Assembly (NCBI RefSeq): GCF_000420625.1
Contig: NZ_ATVH01000011.1
Location: 620,001 to 684,000 of the forward strand
DNA: 64,000 nt
Direction of reading: 5' to 3'
Source: Fodinicurvata sediminis DSM 21159
Lineage (GTDB): Bacteria; Pseudomonadota; Alphaproteobacteria; Kiloniellales; DSM-21159
Made by a program: the position numbers and the translations under genes. Below, piece after piece: positions 46,069 through 54,347 of this stretch; position 1 is the stretch's first letter, and each line of letters starts with the position of its first letter. The notes under the pieces are model-generated. The model was not told the origin of the DNA, did no database searches, and saw only the letters and a list, made by a program, of their open reading frames with translations.

Positions 46069-47334
46069 CTAGCTGGCCGAGGAGAGAATCAGGCTGGCGT
46101 TCGTCCCGCCAAACCCGAACGAGTTCGAAAGCGCATAGCGCACTTTCCACTCCTTTGGTTCATGCGGAACGAGGTCCACCCCATCTGCTTCAGGAGCAGG
46201 TTCATCAAGATTGAGCGTGGGAGGCACCACGCCGTCTCGTAATGCCAAAATGCAGAAGATTGCCTCGACAGCCCCAGCAGCCCCCAGCAGGTGCCCGATC
46301 GCGGATTTGGTCGAGGACATCTTCACACGATTCACGGATTCTCCGAACAACTGCTTGACGGCCCCCAGTTCGATGATATCGCCCAGCGGCGTCGAAGTGC
46401 CGTGTGCATTGATATAGTCGATATCCTCTGCGGAAATGCCGGCACGTTTAAGTGCGGCGCGCATGGCCCTGTATCCGCCATTTCCGTCCTCGGGAGGGGC
46501 CGTGACATGGTAGGCATCGCCCGAAAGGCCATAACCCACCACTTCACCATAAATCTTGGCGCCGCGCTTCTTGGCGTGCTCGTATTCCTCGAGCACCAGC
46601 ACGCCTGAGCCCTCGCCCATGACAAAGCCATCCCGGCCCTTATCCCAAGGGCGAGATGCCTTGTCGGGCGTATCATTGTATCCCGTACTCAGGGCACGCG
46701 ATGCGCAAAAGCCAGCAAGACCGATTCTCGAGATGGCGGCTTCCGCACCGCCGGCAATCATGACATCCGCATCATCGGCCATGATCAAACGCGCCGCATC
46801 GCCAATGGCGTGAGCACCGGTGGAGCAGGCTGTCACAACAGAGTGGTTGGGCCCTTTGAACCCATACTTTATTGAAACCTGTCCAGAAACAAGATTGATC
46901 AGTACGGCTGGAATGAAAAAGGGCGAAAGCTTGCGGGGGCCGCGCTCCTTTACGGTCAACGCCCCTTCATAAATTGTCTCCAAGCCACCAATACCGGACC
47001 CGATCATCACGCCCGTACGTTCCAGGCTATCCTCATCCTGAGGTTCCCAACCGGCGTCCTTTATGGCCTGCTCCGCAGCTGCCATCCCATAGACGATGAA
47101 GCGGTCGTTCTTGCGCTGGTCCTTGGGCGCCATCCACTCGTCGGCATTGAACCCACCCTCGGCAGCATTGCCAGCGGGGGGTTTGCCGGCGATCTTGGAA
47201 GGAAGATCGGATATATCGAAGCCTTCGACAGGCCCGATTCCCGATTTGCCATCAAGAATTTGCTTCCAGACATACTCAACCCCGGTCCCAACCGGTGTGA
47301 CCAGTCCGAGGCCCGTTATGACAACTCTTCTCAT
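46069..47334 (-). CDS. fabF: Beta-ketoacyl-ACP synthase II
   Basis: FabF elongates fatty acyl-ACP chains. The ATG at 47334 gives 421 residues with the family N-terminus (M-R-R-V-V-I-T-G-L-G); an in-frame start 24 bases earlier is less likely. The catalytic triad is visible as Cys170 in V-T-A-C-S-T-G, His near 310 in N-A-H-G-T-S-T and His near 347 in I-G-H-L-L-G-A-A-G. It lies downstream of acpP behind a stable hairpin (47363-47397). Confidence 0.97.
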   Translation of the reverse strand: MRRVVITGLGLVTPVGTGVEYVWKQILDGKSGIGPVEGFDISDLPSKIAGKPPAGNAAEGGFNADEWMAPKDQRKNDRFIVYGMAAAEQAIKDAGWEPQDEDSLERTGVMIGSGIGGLETIYEGALTVKERGPRKLSPFFIPAVLINLVSGQVSIKYGFKGPNHSVVTACSTGAHAIGDAARLIMADDADVMIAGGAEAAISRIGLAGFCASRALSTGYNDTPDKASRPWDKGRDGFVMGEGSGVLVLEEYEHAKKRGAKIYGEVVGYGLSGDAYHVTAPPEDGNGGYRAMRAALKRAGISAEDIDYINAHGTSTPLGDIIELGAVKQLFGESVNRVKMSSTKSAIGHLLGAAGAVEAIFCILALRDGVVPPTLNLDEPAPEADGVDLVPHEPKEWKVRYALSNSFGFGGTNASLILSSAS

Positions 47335-47362
47335 ACTGAAAAGACACTCAGCACCCAAGCGG

Positions 47363-47397
47363 GATTGAAGCGTCCGGACCGGCCGGACGCTTCAATC
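47363..47397 (-). promoter_or_regulatory. Stable intercistronic hairpin between acpP and fabF
   Basis: A perfect 15-base inverted repeat (gattgaagcgtccgg / ccggacgcttcaatc) with a 5-base loop starts five bases after the acpP stop. No T run follows on the minus strand, so it is not a standard terminator. It is placed to protect or process the 3' end of acpP mRNA, or to lower read-through into fabF. Confidence 0.6.
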
Positions 47398-47401
47398 GTG
47401 C

Positions 47402-47635
47402 TCAGGTGTTCTCCTGGATAAAGTTGATCGCATCCTTGACGGTTACGATCTTCTCAGCGGCATCATCGGGGATTTCGCAGCCGAATTCCTCCTCAAACGC
47501 CATGACCAACTCAACCGTGTCGAGGCTGTCGGCACCGAGATCGTCAATGAAGCTGGCATCCTCCGTGACCTTGGATTCCTCCACACCGAGGTGCTCAACA
47601 ACGATTTTCTTCACGCGTTCCGCGACATCGCTCAT
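47402..47635 (-). CDS. acpP: Acyl carrier protein
   Basis: The 77-residue acidic protein carries growing acyl chains on a 4'-phosphopantetheine arm. The attachment serine is Ser37 in D-L-G-A-D-S-L-D-T. Helix II residues [11 protein letters not shown] follow, as expected. A 211-base gap separates it from fabG, longer than other gaps in the operon, so acpP probably has its own promoter there; TTGGCA at minus-strand 47783-47778 is one possible -35, but no clear -10 is seen. Confidence 0.97.
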   Translation of the reverse strand: MSDVAERVKKIVVEHLGVEESKVTEDASFIDDLGADSLDTVELVMAFEEEFGCEIPDDAAEKIVTVKDAINFIQENT

Positions 47636-47846
47636 GATTGTCTAATCCCCAAAAAGCTAAAGCTGAAGTGTCTTTCGTGTTCCGTTCGGTCCCCTGCACG
47701 GCATTTTCGGCTCTCTCGCCTTTGATACCGCTGCTCTGCCGATACTGGCGGCGCCTATTAGCACAGGTATAAACTGCTTGCCAACGCTCCCGATCATTCA
47801 CGGCACGACTTTGTATCCTGCCCGGGGCATCAGGAACCCAAGGCGG

Positions 47847-48584
47847 CTATATCATGGCCATCCCACCATTAACATGCAAGGTTTGCCCCGTCATATAGCC
47901 GGCTTCCTCGCTTGCAAGGTAGACACAGGCCGCCGCAACATCCTGAGGAGACCCCAGCCTTCCCGCAGGAATCGAAGCCAGCATCCTCTCTTTCTGGTCT
48001 TCATTCAGGACATCGGTCATTGCCGTCTCGATGAACCCTGGCGCCACGCAATTGACCGTGATCCCGCGCGTTGCCACTTCTCCAGCCAGGGACTTGGAGA
48101 ACCCGATCATTCCGGCCTTTGAGGCAGCATAGTTGGTTTGTCCCGGATTTCCTGTCACCCCGACAATGGACGTGATTCCGATAATCCGCCCCCAGCGATT
48201 CTTCATAAGCGGCTTAAGAGCCGCACGGCTCAACTGAAAGGCCGCCGTCAAGTTGACGGCCAGGACCTGTTCCCACTCCTCGTCCTTCATGCGCATGGCC
48301 AGATTGTCCCGTGTCAGGCCCGCATTGTTCACAAGAATGTCAAACCCACCGAGAGCCTCGCTCACTTGGCCCGGCAGAGCCGCCACAGCCTTTGCATCAT
48401 CCAGAGCACAAGGCAGAACCGATGTCCCCTCGCCCATCTCGGCTGCAAGCGAATCAAGCGCTTCGCGCCGCGTGCCGGAAAGGGCCACCTTGGCGCCGCG
48501 CTGATGCAGGGCACGTGCAATGGCGCCGCCAATCCCGCCGGAAGCGCCCGTGACCAGTGCCACACGTCCTGTCAGGTCAAACAT
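47847..48584 (-). CDS. fabG: 3-oxoacyl-ACP reductase
   Basis: FabG is the NADPH-dependent reductase of the fatty acid cycle. It has 245 residues, with T-G-A-S-G-G-I-G-G near 13-21, N-N-A-G-L-T near 86-91, the Ser-Tyr-Lys triad in T-S-I-V-G and Y-A-A-S-K (Tyr near 151) and the end G-G-M-A-M-I. It lies between fabD (31-base gap) and acpP. Confidence 0.97.
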   Translation of the reverse strand: MFDLTGRVALVTGASGGIGGAIARALHQRGAKVALSGTRREALDSLAAEMGEGTSVLPCALDDAKAVAALPGQVSEALGGFDILVNNAGLTRDNLAMRMKDEEWEQVLAVNLTAAFQLSRAALKPLMKNRWGRIIGITSIVGVTGNPGQTNYAASKAGMIGFSKSLAGEVATRGITVNCVAPGFIETAMTDVLNEDQKERMLASIPAGRLGSPQDVAAACVYLASEEAGYMTGQTLHVNGGMAMI

Positions 48585-48615
48585 GTTCCGAGCCTTTCTT
48601 GCTATTGCATGATTC

Positions 48616-49572
48616 CTAGAGGCTTTTCAGGAAGGCCTCTATATCCTCCGGGGTCCCGACCGCCGTTCCCTTGAGCTCGCGATCAATCCGTTTTGTCAGT
48701 CCACTCAGAACCTTCCCTGCGCCCAGTTCCACAATGGATTCCACGCCCGCCGCTTTCATGGCCAGCATGCTTTCACGCCAGCGGACCATTCCGGTCACCT
48801 GCTCGACCAGTAAACGTCGCAGGGTTTCCGGCTCCTGTACGGGCTCCGCAGTGACATTGGCAACGAGCGGCAACGGCGGGACGGCAAAGACCACTTCAGC
48901 CAGTGCTTCCGCCATTACATCGGCAGCCGGTGCCATCAATGGGCAGTGGAACGGAGCGGAGACTGGTAACAGCACACTGCGCTTTGCGCCGGCTTCACCC
49001 GCCAGCTTCACGGCACGCTCCACGGCCTCCTTGTGACCACTGATCACAATCTGCCCTGGCGCATTGTCGTTTGCTGCGGTGCACACCTGGTGATTGCCGT
49101 CTTCGTCCTTTGCAGCCTTCTCCGCAATCTCCTGCACAGTTGGCATTTCGAGTCCCAGCAAGGCCGCCATGGCGCCGGTGCCGACAGGCACGGCTTGCTG
49201 CATGGCCTGCCCGCGCTTCTTCAGAAGGCGGGCTGTCTCCGCAAGGCTGAGAGTCCGTACAGCGGCCAAGGCTGAGTATTCGCCGAGTGAATGGCCGGCT
49301 ACATAGCTGGCCTTGTCGAAAAGGGAGAACCCTCCCTCTTCCTCGATCACGCGCACGACGGCCAGACTTGTTGCCATCAGTGCAGGCTGGGCGTTCTCGG
49401 TCAGGGTCAGCTCATCGGCCGGGCCCTCGAACATCAGGCGAGAGAGCTTCTGGGAAAGCGCGTCATCCACTTCCTCGAACACCATGCGAGCCGCAGGAAA
49501 GGCCTCGGCCAACTCCCGGCCCATCCCGACACTCTGGCTGCCCTGACCGGGAAAAACAAAGGCGCGCTGCAT
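48616..49572 (-). CDS. fabD: Malonyl-CoA:ACP transacylase
   Basis: FabD loads malonyl groups onto ACP. The ATG at 49572 gives 318 residues beginning with the family motif A-F-V-F-P-G-Q-G-S-Q; a longer in-frame start at 49659 would begin inside the promoter and is rejected. The nucleophile Ser95 is in G-H-S-L-G-E, and the catalytic His lies in P-F-H-C-P-L-M near 205. It is the first gene of the fab operon. Confidence 0.96.
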   Translation of the reverse strand: MQRAFVFPGQGSQSVGMGRELAEAFPAARMVFEEVDDALSQKLSRLMFEGPADELTLTENAQPALMATSLAVVRVIEEEGGFSLFDKASYVAGHSLGEYSALAAVRTLSLAETARLLKKRGQAMQQAVPVGTGAMAALLGLEMPTVQEIAEKAAKDEDGNHQVCTAANDNAPGQIVISGHKEAVERAVKLAGEAGAKRSVLLPVSAPFHCPLMAPAADVMAEALAEVVFAVPPLPLVANVTAEPVQEPETLRRLLVEQVTGMVRWRESMLAMKAAGVESIVELGAGKVLSGLTKRIDRELKGTAVGTPEDIEAFLKSL

Positions 49573-49631
49573 GGAATACCCCGTTTCTGTCTGTTCAGAA
49601 TTCTTGCCCTCTTTCAGGACAGTGATGGCTA

Positions 49632-49659
49632 CTGATAACGCCGCACATAATACTGTCAA
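49632..49659 (-). promoter_or_regulatory. sigma70-type promoter of the fab operon
   Basis: On the minus strand a perfect TTGACA (49659-49654) is separated by 16 bases from TATCAG (49637-49632). Transcription would start near 49625, about 50 bases before the fabD ATG, which also supports the short fabD start. Confidence 0.55.
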
Positions 49660-49746
49660 GCCAACGAGAAAACCGATACTTGGCTGGAATCCATAGCTTC
49701 CTGCCCGACAACAGGCTCATGCCGCATTTTGCTATGCTTCCAACGC

Positions 49747-49774
49747 TTGCAGACAGCCACAAGAAATGTATAGT
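49747..49774 (+). promoter_or_regulatory. Candidate promoter of rpsF-rpsR-rplI
   Basis: TTGCAG at 49747-49752 and TATAGT at 49769-49774 are spaced by 16 bases. The start site near 49781 would give a leader of about 150 bases, which includes the hairpins at 49863-49903. Confidence 0.45.
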
Positions 49775-49862
49775 GCGCGCCTTCAGACTCAGACGTGAAA
49801 ATCTGGATCTCCTTGCCGGTTCCCTCTCTTTGTCGTGATTGCGTGAATGACGGGATCGGCTA

Positions 49863-49903
49863 GGGCCGGAGCGCCGCCGAAATCATTTTCGGGGCACCGG
49901 GCC
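49863..49903 (+). promoter_or_regulatory. Structured rpsF mRNA leader, possible S6:S18 autoregulatory site
   Basis: The leader can fold as GGCCGG pairing with CCGG-G-CC around an inner stem GCC/GGC and a CCGAAA-TCAT-TTTCGG hairpin, with an unpaired ACC-type bulge on the 3' side. Many bacteria use a leader hairpin with a CCG-containing bulge to bind the S6:S18 complex. Whether this matches that motif cannot be shown by eye. The ribosome site AAGGAG follows at 49916-49921. Confidence 0.35.
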
Positions 49904-49928
49904 GTTAACAGCCGTAAGGAGCACCTAT

Positions 49929-50342
49929 ATGCCGTATTATGAAAGCGTGTTCATTGCACGCCAAGACATCGCTGCGGCCCAGGTGGAAACGCTTACAGAC
50001 GAATTCGCTCAGTTGATCAAGGATCAGGGCGGCGAAATCGCCAAGCGTGAATACTGGGGCCTCAAGAACCTCTCCTTCAAGATCAAGAAGAACCGCAAGG
50101 GGCACTATGTCCTCTTCAGCCTGGATGCACCCTCCTCTGCCATCCACGAATTCGAGCGCGTCATGCGCTACAACGAGGATGTGCTTCGCTACATGACCGT
50201 GAAGGTCAAGGAGCTGGATCCCGAGCCGTCCCCCATGATGCAGTCGCGCGATGAACGTGGCCGTGGCGGACGTCGTGATGATCGTGGCCGCGAAGATCGC
50301 GGTCGTGGCGGTGGCCGTCCCCCACGTCGGGAGGAGAATTGA
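49929..50342 (+). CDS. rpsF: 30S ribosomal protein S6
   Basis: S6 binds the 30S platform together with S18. The 137-residue protein begins [12 protein letters not shown], and [11 protein letters not shown] near 43-53 is the family motif. The last 35 residues are an Arg/Gly-rich extension (repeats of R-G-R and D-R-G-R), common in alphaproteobacterial S6 but absent from the shortest family members. rpsR starts one base after its stop. Confidence 0.97.
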   Translation: MPYYESVFIARQDIAAAQVETLTDEFAQLIKDQGGEIAKREYWGLKNLSFKIKKNRKGHYVLFSLDAPSSAIHEFERVMRYNEDVLRYMTVKVKELDPEPSPMMQSRDERGRGGRRDDRGREDRGRGGGRPPRREEN

Positions 50343-50343
50343 T

Positions 50344-50601
50344 ATGAGTGTACAAGTCGTTAGCCGTGGTGGCGCACCGCGTCGCCCCTTTTTCCGTCGT
50401 CGCAAGTCCTGCCCCTTCTCCGGCCCCAACGCACCGAAGATCGACTACAAGGACGTGCGTCTGCTGCAGCGCTTCATATCTGAACGCGGCAAGATCGTCC
50501 CGAGCCGCATCACGGCCGTTTCCAGCAAGAAGCAGCGTGAGCTTGCACGCGCTATCAAGCGCGCGCGTTACCTCGGGCTTCTGCCCTACACCATCAGCTG
50601 A
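50344..50601 (+). CDS. rpsR: 30S ribosomal protein S18
   Basis: The 85-residue basic protein has the S18 signatures [10 protein letters not shown] near 16-25, D-Y-K-D-V-R-L-L near 34-41, and S-R-I-T near 54. An upstream in-frame start at 50251 would lie inside rpsF and is rejected. It is the partner of S6 in the 30S platform and sits one base after rpsF. Confidence 0.97.
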   Translation: MSVQVVSRGGAPRRPFFRRRKSCPFSGPNAPKIDYKDVRLLQRFISERGKIVPSRITAVSSKKQRELARAIKRARYLGLLPYTIS

Positions 50602-50621
50602 TTGCTGAGCGGGAGAGAACA

Positions 50622-51248
50622 ATGGAAGTTATTCTTCTGGAACGCATAGAAAATCTGGGTCAGATGGGCGACGTCGTGAAGGTTCGCCCGGGTTTCGCCC
50701 GGAATTTCCTGCTTCCTCAAAGCAAGGCCCTCCGGGCCAACGAGAAAAATCTTGAGGTCTTTCGCCAACGGCGAGCTCAGCTGGAAGCAGAGAATCTCAA
50801 GCGCCGTCAGGAGGCCGAAGAGGTCTCCAAGAAGCTTGATGGCCTTCAGATCATCGTCATTCGCCAAGCTGGCGATTCCGGACAGCTCTACGGCTCGGTC
50901 TCTTCGAAAGACATTGCCGAAGCCATCACGGAAGCCGGCGCAACGGTTACACGTAACCAGGTTATTCAGGACCGTCCCATCAAGTCCCTCGGCCTGCACG
51001 ACATTCGGGTGCGTCTGCATCCGGAAGTCTCCATAGTCGTAACCATCAATGTCGCCCGCTCCGAGAGCGAAGCCGAGCTGCAGCAGAAGGCCGGCAAGTT
51101 TGTCAGCTTCGAGGAACAGCAGGCTCAGGAAGAAGCTGCGGAAGCGGAAGCCCTCGAGCGTGCAGCTGAAGCTGAGGAAATTGAAGCGGAAGCTGAAGCC
51201 GAGGCTTCACAGGCAGAGGTCGACGAAGAGCAAAAAGAGGTCAACTGA
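50622..51248 (+). CDS. rplI: 50S ribosomal protein L9 with acidic C-terminal extension
   Basis: L9 is a two-domain protein at the L1 stalk base. The N-terminal domain has [11 protein letters not shown] near 3-13, [14 protein letters not shown] near 20-33, and the C-terminal domain runs to about residue 145. At 208 residues it is about 60 longer than E. coli L9; the extra tail is almost all Glu and Ala. It is third in rpsF-rpsR-rplI and is followed by a strong terminator. Confidence 0.96.
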   Translation: MEVILLERIENLGQMGDVVKVRPGFARNFLLPQSKALRANEKNLEVFRQRRAQLEAENLKRRQEAEEVSKKLDGLQIIVIRQAGDSGQLYGSVSSKDIAEAITEAGATVTRNQVIQDRPIKSLGLHDIRVRLHPEVSIVVTINVARSESEAELQQKAGKFVSFEEQQAQEEAAEAEALERAAEAEEIEAEAEAEASQAEVDEEQKEVN

Positions 51249-51286
51249 GCCTCTTTCTTCGATTTCGAGCGATGTTCTCAAGCATG

Positions 51287-51319
51287 AAAATGGCGACCGG
51301 TCCCGGTCGCCATTTTTTT
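51287..51319 (+). terminator. Rho-independent terminator after rplI
   Basis: A 13-base perfect inverted repeat (aaaatggcgaccg / cggtcgccatttt) with a 4-base loop is followed by a run of seven T residues, 38 bases after rplI. This is the strongest intrinsic terminator in the window. Confidence 0.95.
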
Positions 51320-51418
51320 CCTTTGTCGAATCCATGCGGCCTCCTCCTCTTGCGTTTTCCTTTCTAAAAGGCAAATAATCAAAGTGGCGTGACGACGCGA
51401 GTCGTTGAAAGGACAGGA

Positions 51419-52714
51419 ATGCTTACGGACAAATTGGTGAGGGGCATCACCATTCTGTCCGTTTTGAGATCATGGAGCCTGAAAATGCTGTTCAAGAGCA
51501 TGCTGGCAAAGATGGTACAAAAAGGCACCATCCGCCTTGTTGACGCAGAGGGGAAAACGGAAACCTATGGTTCGGGCGAGGAACCCAGCTGCACCATTCG
51601 TTTGCACAGGAAATCCCTGGAATGGTCGCTGGCCATCAATCCGGCCCTCCGTGTTCCGGAAGCCTACATGGAAGGCACCTTGACGATGGACGAGGATGTC
51701 CGTCACGTGCTGCATGTCGTTTTTTCAAACTACAGCAATCTGGAATCCCAAGCCCTGTTTCAGGCCACCAATGACCTGTTTCGTCAAACCAGACGCTTGA
51801 AACAATTCAATCCAATCGGCAAGGCGCAGAAGAACGTCGCCCATCACTATGACCTGTCCAGCGAACTCTACGACCTGTTTCTGGACAGTGATCGACAGTA
51901 TTCCTGTGCCTATTTCACTGACCCGAACAACTCACTTGAGAAAGCGCAGGAGGACAAGAAGCGGCATATCGCAGCCAAGCTGCTGCTCAATCAGCCGGAC
52001 CTGAAGGTTCTTGATATTGGTTCCGGCTGGGGTGGAATGGGCCTCTACCTGTCACAGGTCGCGGATTGCGATGTGACCGGTGTGACCCTGAGCGTTGAAC
52101 AGCACAATCTGAGTGAAGAACGCGCCGCTGAGGCAGGTTTGTCAAACCGCTGCCACTTCCAACTGGAAGACTACAGGAATGTAAAGGGGTCCTTCGACCG
52201 AATCGTCTCAGTCGGGATGTTCGAGCATGTGGGCAAGGGGAACTATGAGGAGTTCTTTACGAAGGTCCGTGACCTTCTTGATGACAACGGTGTCTGCCTG
52301 TTGCACACCATTGGCCGCCTGGACCAGCCGGCTCCCATAAATCCTTTCATCCGCAAATACGTCTTTCCCGGCGCCGACCTGCCTTCGCTTTCCGAGGCAA
52401 CGGATGTTATCGAGAAGAGCGGCCTGATCACGACAGACATTGAGATCCTCCGCCTGCATTATGCGGAAACCCTTCGCAATTGGTACGAACGCTTCCAGAA
52501 GAACCGCAAGGAAGTCGCCCGAATCTACGACGAACGTTTTTGCCGTATGTGGGAGATGTACCTGGCCGGAAGTGAAATGGGCTTCCGTTACGAGGGCCTT
52601 TGCGTATTCCAGATCCAGCTCACCAAGAACCTCGAAGCCGTACCCCTGACTCGTGACTACATATACGAGTGGGAAAACAAGGTTCAGAACCTGGAAGTCC
52701 GGGCTGCCGAATAA
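51419..52714 (+). CDS. cfa: Cyclopropane-fatty-acyl-phospholipid synthase
   Basis: This SAM-dependent enzyme methylenates unsaturated acyl chains of membrane phospholipids. The ATG at 51419 (AAGGA upstream) gives 431 residues; a GTG at 51389 is an alternative. The SAM site V-L-D-I-G-S-G-W-G-G-M-G is at about 197-208, and the catalytic region includes S-V-G-M-F-E-H-V-G near 262 and the H-Y-A-E-T-L-R-N-W segment near 345. Its expression seems independent of the rps operon because a terminator lies between. Confidence 0.94.
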   Translation: MLTDKLVRGITILSVLRSWSLKMLFKSMLAKMVQKGTIRLVDAEGKTETYGSGEEPSCTIRLHRKSLEWSLAINPALRVPEAYMEGTLTMDEDVRHVLHVVFSNYSNLESQALFQATNDLFRQTRRLKQFNPIGKAQKNVAHHYDLSSELYDLFLDSDRQYSCAYFTDPNNSLEKAQEDKKRHIAAKLLLNQPDLKVLDIGSGWGGMGLYLSQVADCDVTGVTLSVEQHNLSEERAAEAGLSNRCHFQLEDYRNVKGSFDRIVSVGMFEHVGKGNYEEFFTKVRDLLDDNGVCLLHTIGRLDQPAPINPFIRKYVFPGADLPSLSEATDVIEKSGLITTDIEILRLHYAETLRNWYERFQKNRKEVARIYDERFCRMWEMYLAGSEMGFRYEGLCVFQIQLTKNLEAVPLTRDYIYEWENKVQNLEVRAAE

Positions 52715-52747
52715 CGCACCTTCCCCAGCGGGGAGATCAGGGTAAAG

Positions 52748-52775
52748 TTATCCCCGTTAATTTATGTTATCCACA
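52748..52775 (+). promoter_or_regulatory. DnaA box(es) upstream of dnaB
   Basis: TTATCCACA at 52767-52775 is a perfect match to the DnaA consensus. A second, related site, TTATCCCCG at 52748-52756, has two mismatches and lies 19 bases (start to start) before it in the same orientation. Both are within 80 bases of the dnaB start. Confidence 0.6.
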
Positions 52776-52823
52776 GGCCTGAAGGTCACGCCAAGGCTGG
52801 ACGGAACTGTTACAGTCAGGATC

Positions 52824-54347
52824 ATGGAAGCACAGAGCAGCCCACATCTTAGTGCCGTTTCGGGCGCGGACTCCGCTTTGCCGGAACGCATGCCGCCCAG
52901 CAATCTAGAGGCGGAACAGGCCTTGCTGGCGGCAATGCTTGCCAACAATCATGCTTACGAGAAAGTCGCGGGCTTCCTGCAACCGGACCATTTTACCGAT
53001 CCGGCACACGCACGTCTTTTTGAAGCTTGCCGCACCTTGATCGAACGCGGCCAGTTGGCCACAGCGATCACGCTCAAGAATCACTTCGAGCAGGACGGCG
53101 CACTGGCGGAAGTCGGCGGTGCCAAGTATCTGGCCGAGCTGCAGGCCTCATACGTGAACATCGTCGATGTGAAGCATTACGGCCGTATCATCCACGACCT
53201 TTATCTGCGTCGTGAACTGATCGACCTGGGTGAGGATATCGTCAACAAGGCCTACGAGCATTCCCTGGACTCCGACGCCTTGCAGCAGATCGAAGGCTCT
53301 GAAGAAAAACTCTACCGACTGGCCGAAACCGGTCTGTCCGAAGGTGGACTGCAAGGCTTCGGCAATGCCCTCAGCGAAGCCGTCGGCCTGATCGAGGCCG
53401 CCTATCGGCGGGATGGGAACCTGGCCGGCGTTTCGACAGGTTTCACCGATCTGGACAAGCTACTTGGCGGATTGCATAAGTCGGATCTGCTGATCCTTGC
53501 GGGTCGGCCTTCCATGGGCAAGACAGCACTTGCCACCAATATCGCCTTCAACGTTGCACGCTCCAAGCGGATTGAGCGCGACGAGAATGGCCAGGCCTAT
53601 GAAGTTCCCGAAAGCGTTGCCTTCTTCTCGCTGGAAATGTCGGCCGATCAGTTGGCAGCCCGCATTCTCTCGGAACAGTCGGGCGTGCGCTCGGATTCCC
53701 TGCGCAAGGGTGAAATCAACCAGGAGGAATTCGAAAGCATCTTCGAAGCCAGCCGGAACCTTCAGAACCTGCGCCTGTTCATTGACGATACACCGGCCAT
53801 CAACATTCCGGCCCTGCGCACCCGCGCACGCCGCCTGAAGCGTCAGCACGGCCTGAGCCTGATTGTGGTGGACTACCTGCAGCTCATGTCCGTTCCGGCA
53901 GGAACCCGTTCCGACAATCGCGTGCAGGAAATTTCCGACATCACGCGTGGCCTCAAAGCCCTGGCCAAGGATCTGGACGTGCCGGTCATTGCGCTTTCCC
54001 AGTTGAGTCGCGCTGTGGAGCAACGCGAAGACAAGCGGCCACAGCTGGCAGACCTTAGGGAATCAGGGTCCATCGAGCAGGACGCCGATGTGGTGATGTT
54101 CGTCTATCGCGAGCAGTACTATCTGGAGCGCGCCGAGCCTGTTCACCGCGAAAATGAGGCCGAAGACAAGTATCAGGAGCGCTATCAGCGCTGGCAGCAA
54201 CGCTGTGAAGCGGCCTACGGACAGGCAGAAGTCATTGTCGCAAAGCAGCGTCACGGCCCGATCGGCATTCGGACCCTGGCCTTCGACGGCGACACCACAC
54301 GCTTCAGCGACTTCATACCCGACGATCACCTGCCCGATGTGCGCTGA
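52824..54347 (+). CDS. dnaB: Replicative DNA helicase DnaB
   Basis: DnaB is the hexameric 5'-3' fork helicase. The ATG at 52824 gives 507 residues; an ATG at 52764 overlaps the DnaA box and adds 20 unusual residues. The N-terminal domain has N-L-E-A-E-Q-A-L-L-A-A-M-L near 27-39. The RecA-like domain has Walker A G-R-P-S-M-G-K-T-A near 228-236, F-F-S-L-E-M-S near 268 and D-Y-L-Q-L-M near 350. There is no intein. The alr start overlaps its end by eleven bases. Confidence 0.97.
   Translation: MEAQSSPHLSAVSGADSALPERMPPSNLEAEQALLAAMLANNHAYEKVAGFLQPDHFTDPAHARLFEACRTLIERGQLATAITLKNHFEQDGALAEVGGAKYLAELQASYVNIVDVKHYGRIIHDLYLRRELIDLGEDIVNKAYEHSLDSDALQQIEGSEEKLYRLAETGLSEGGLQGFGNALSEAVGLIEAAYRRDGNLAGVSTGFTDLDKLLGGLHKSDLLILAGRPSMGKTALATNIAFNVARSKRIERDENGQAYEVPESVAFFSLEMSADQLAARILSEQSGVRSDSLRKGEINQEEFESIFEASRNLQNLRLFIDDTPAINIPALRTRARRLKRQHGLSLIVVDYLQLMSVPAGTRSDNRVQEISDITRGLKALAKDLDVPVIALSQLSRAVEQREDKRPQLADLRESGSIEQDADVVMFVYREQYYLERAEPVHRENEAEDKYQERYQRWQQRCEAAYGQAEVIVAKQRHGPIGIRTLAFDGDTTRFSDFIPDDHLPDVR

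Larger units (their letters stand above)
49573..49928. other. Divergent fabD-rpsF intergenic region
   Basis: The 356-base gap contains no gene. It holds the fabD promoter at 49632-49659 (minus), the rpsF promoter candidate at 49747-49774 (plus) and a structured rpsF leader at 49863-49903, each listed separately. Confidence 0.5.

Noticed and set aside
49573-49659. Longer fabD start at 49659
   Set aside because: The extension would include the -35 element and adds 29 residues not seen before the family start; ATG 49572 fits FabD.
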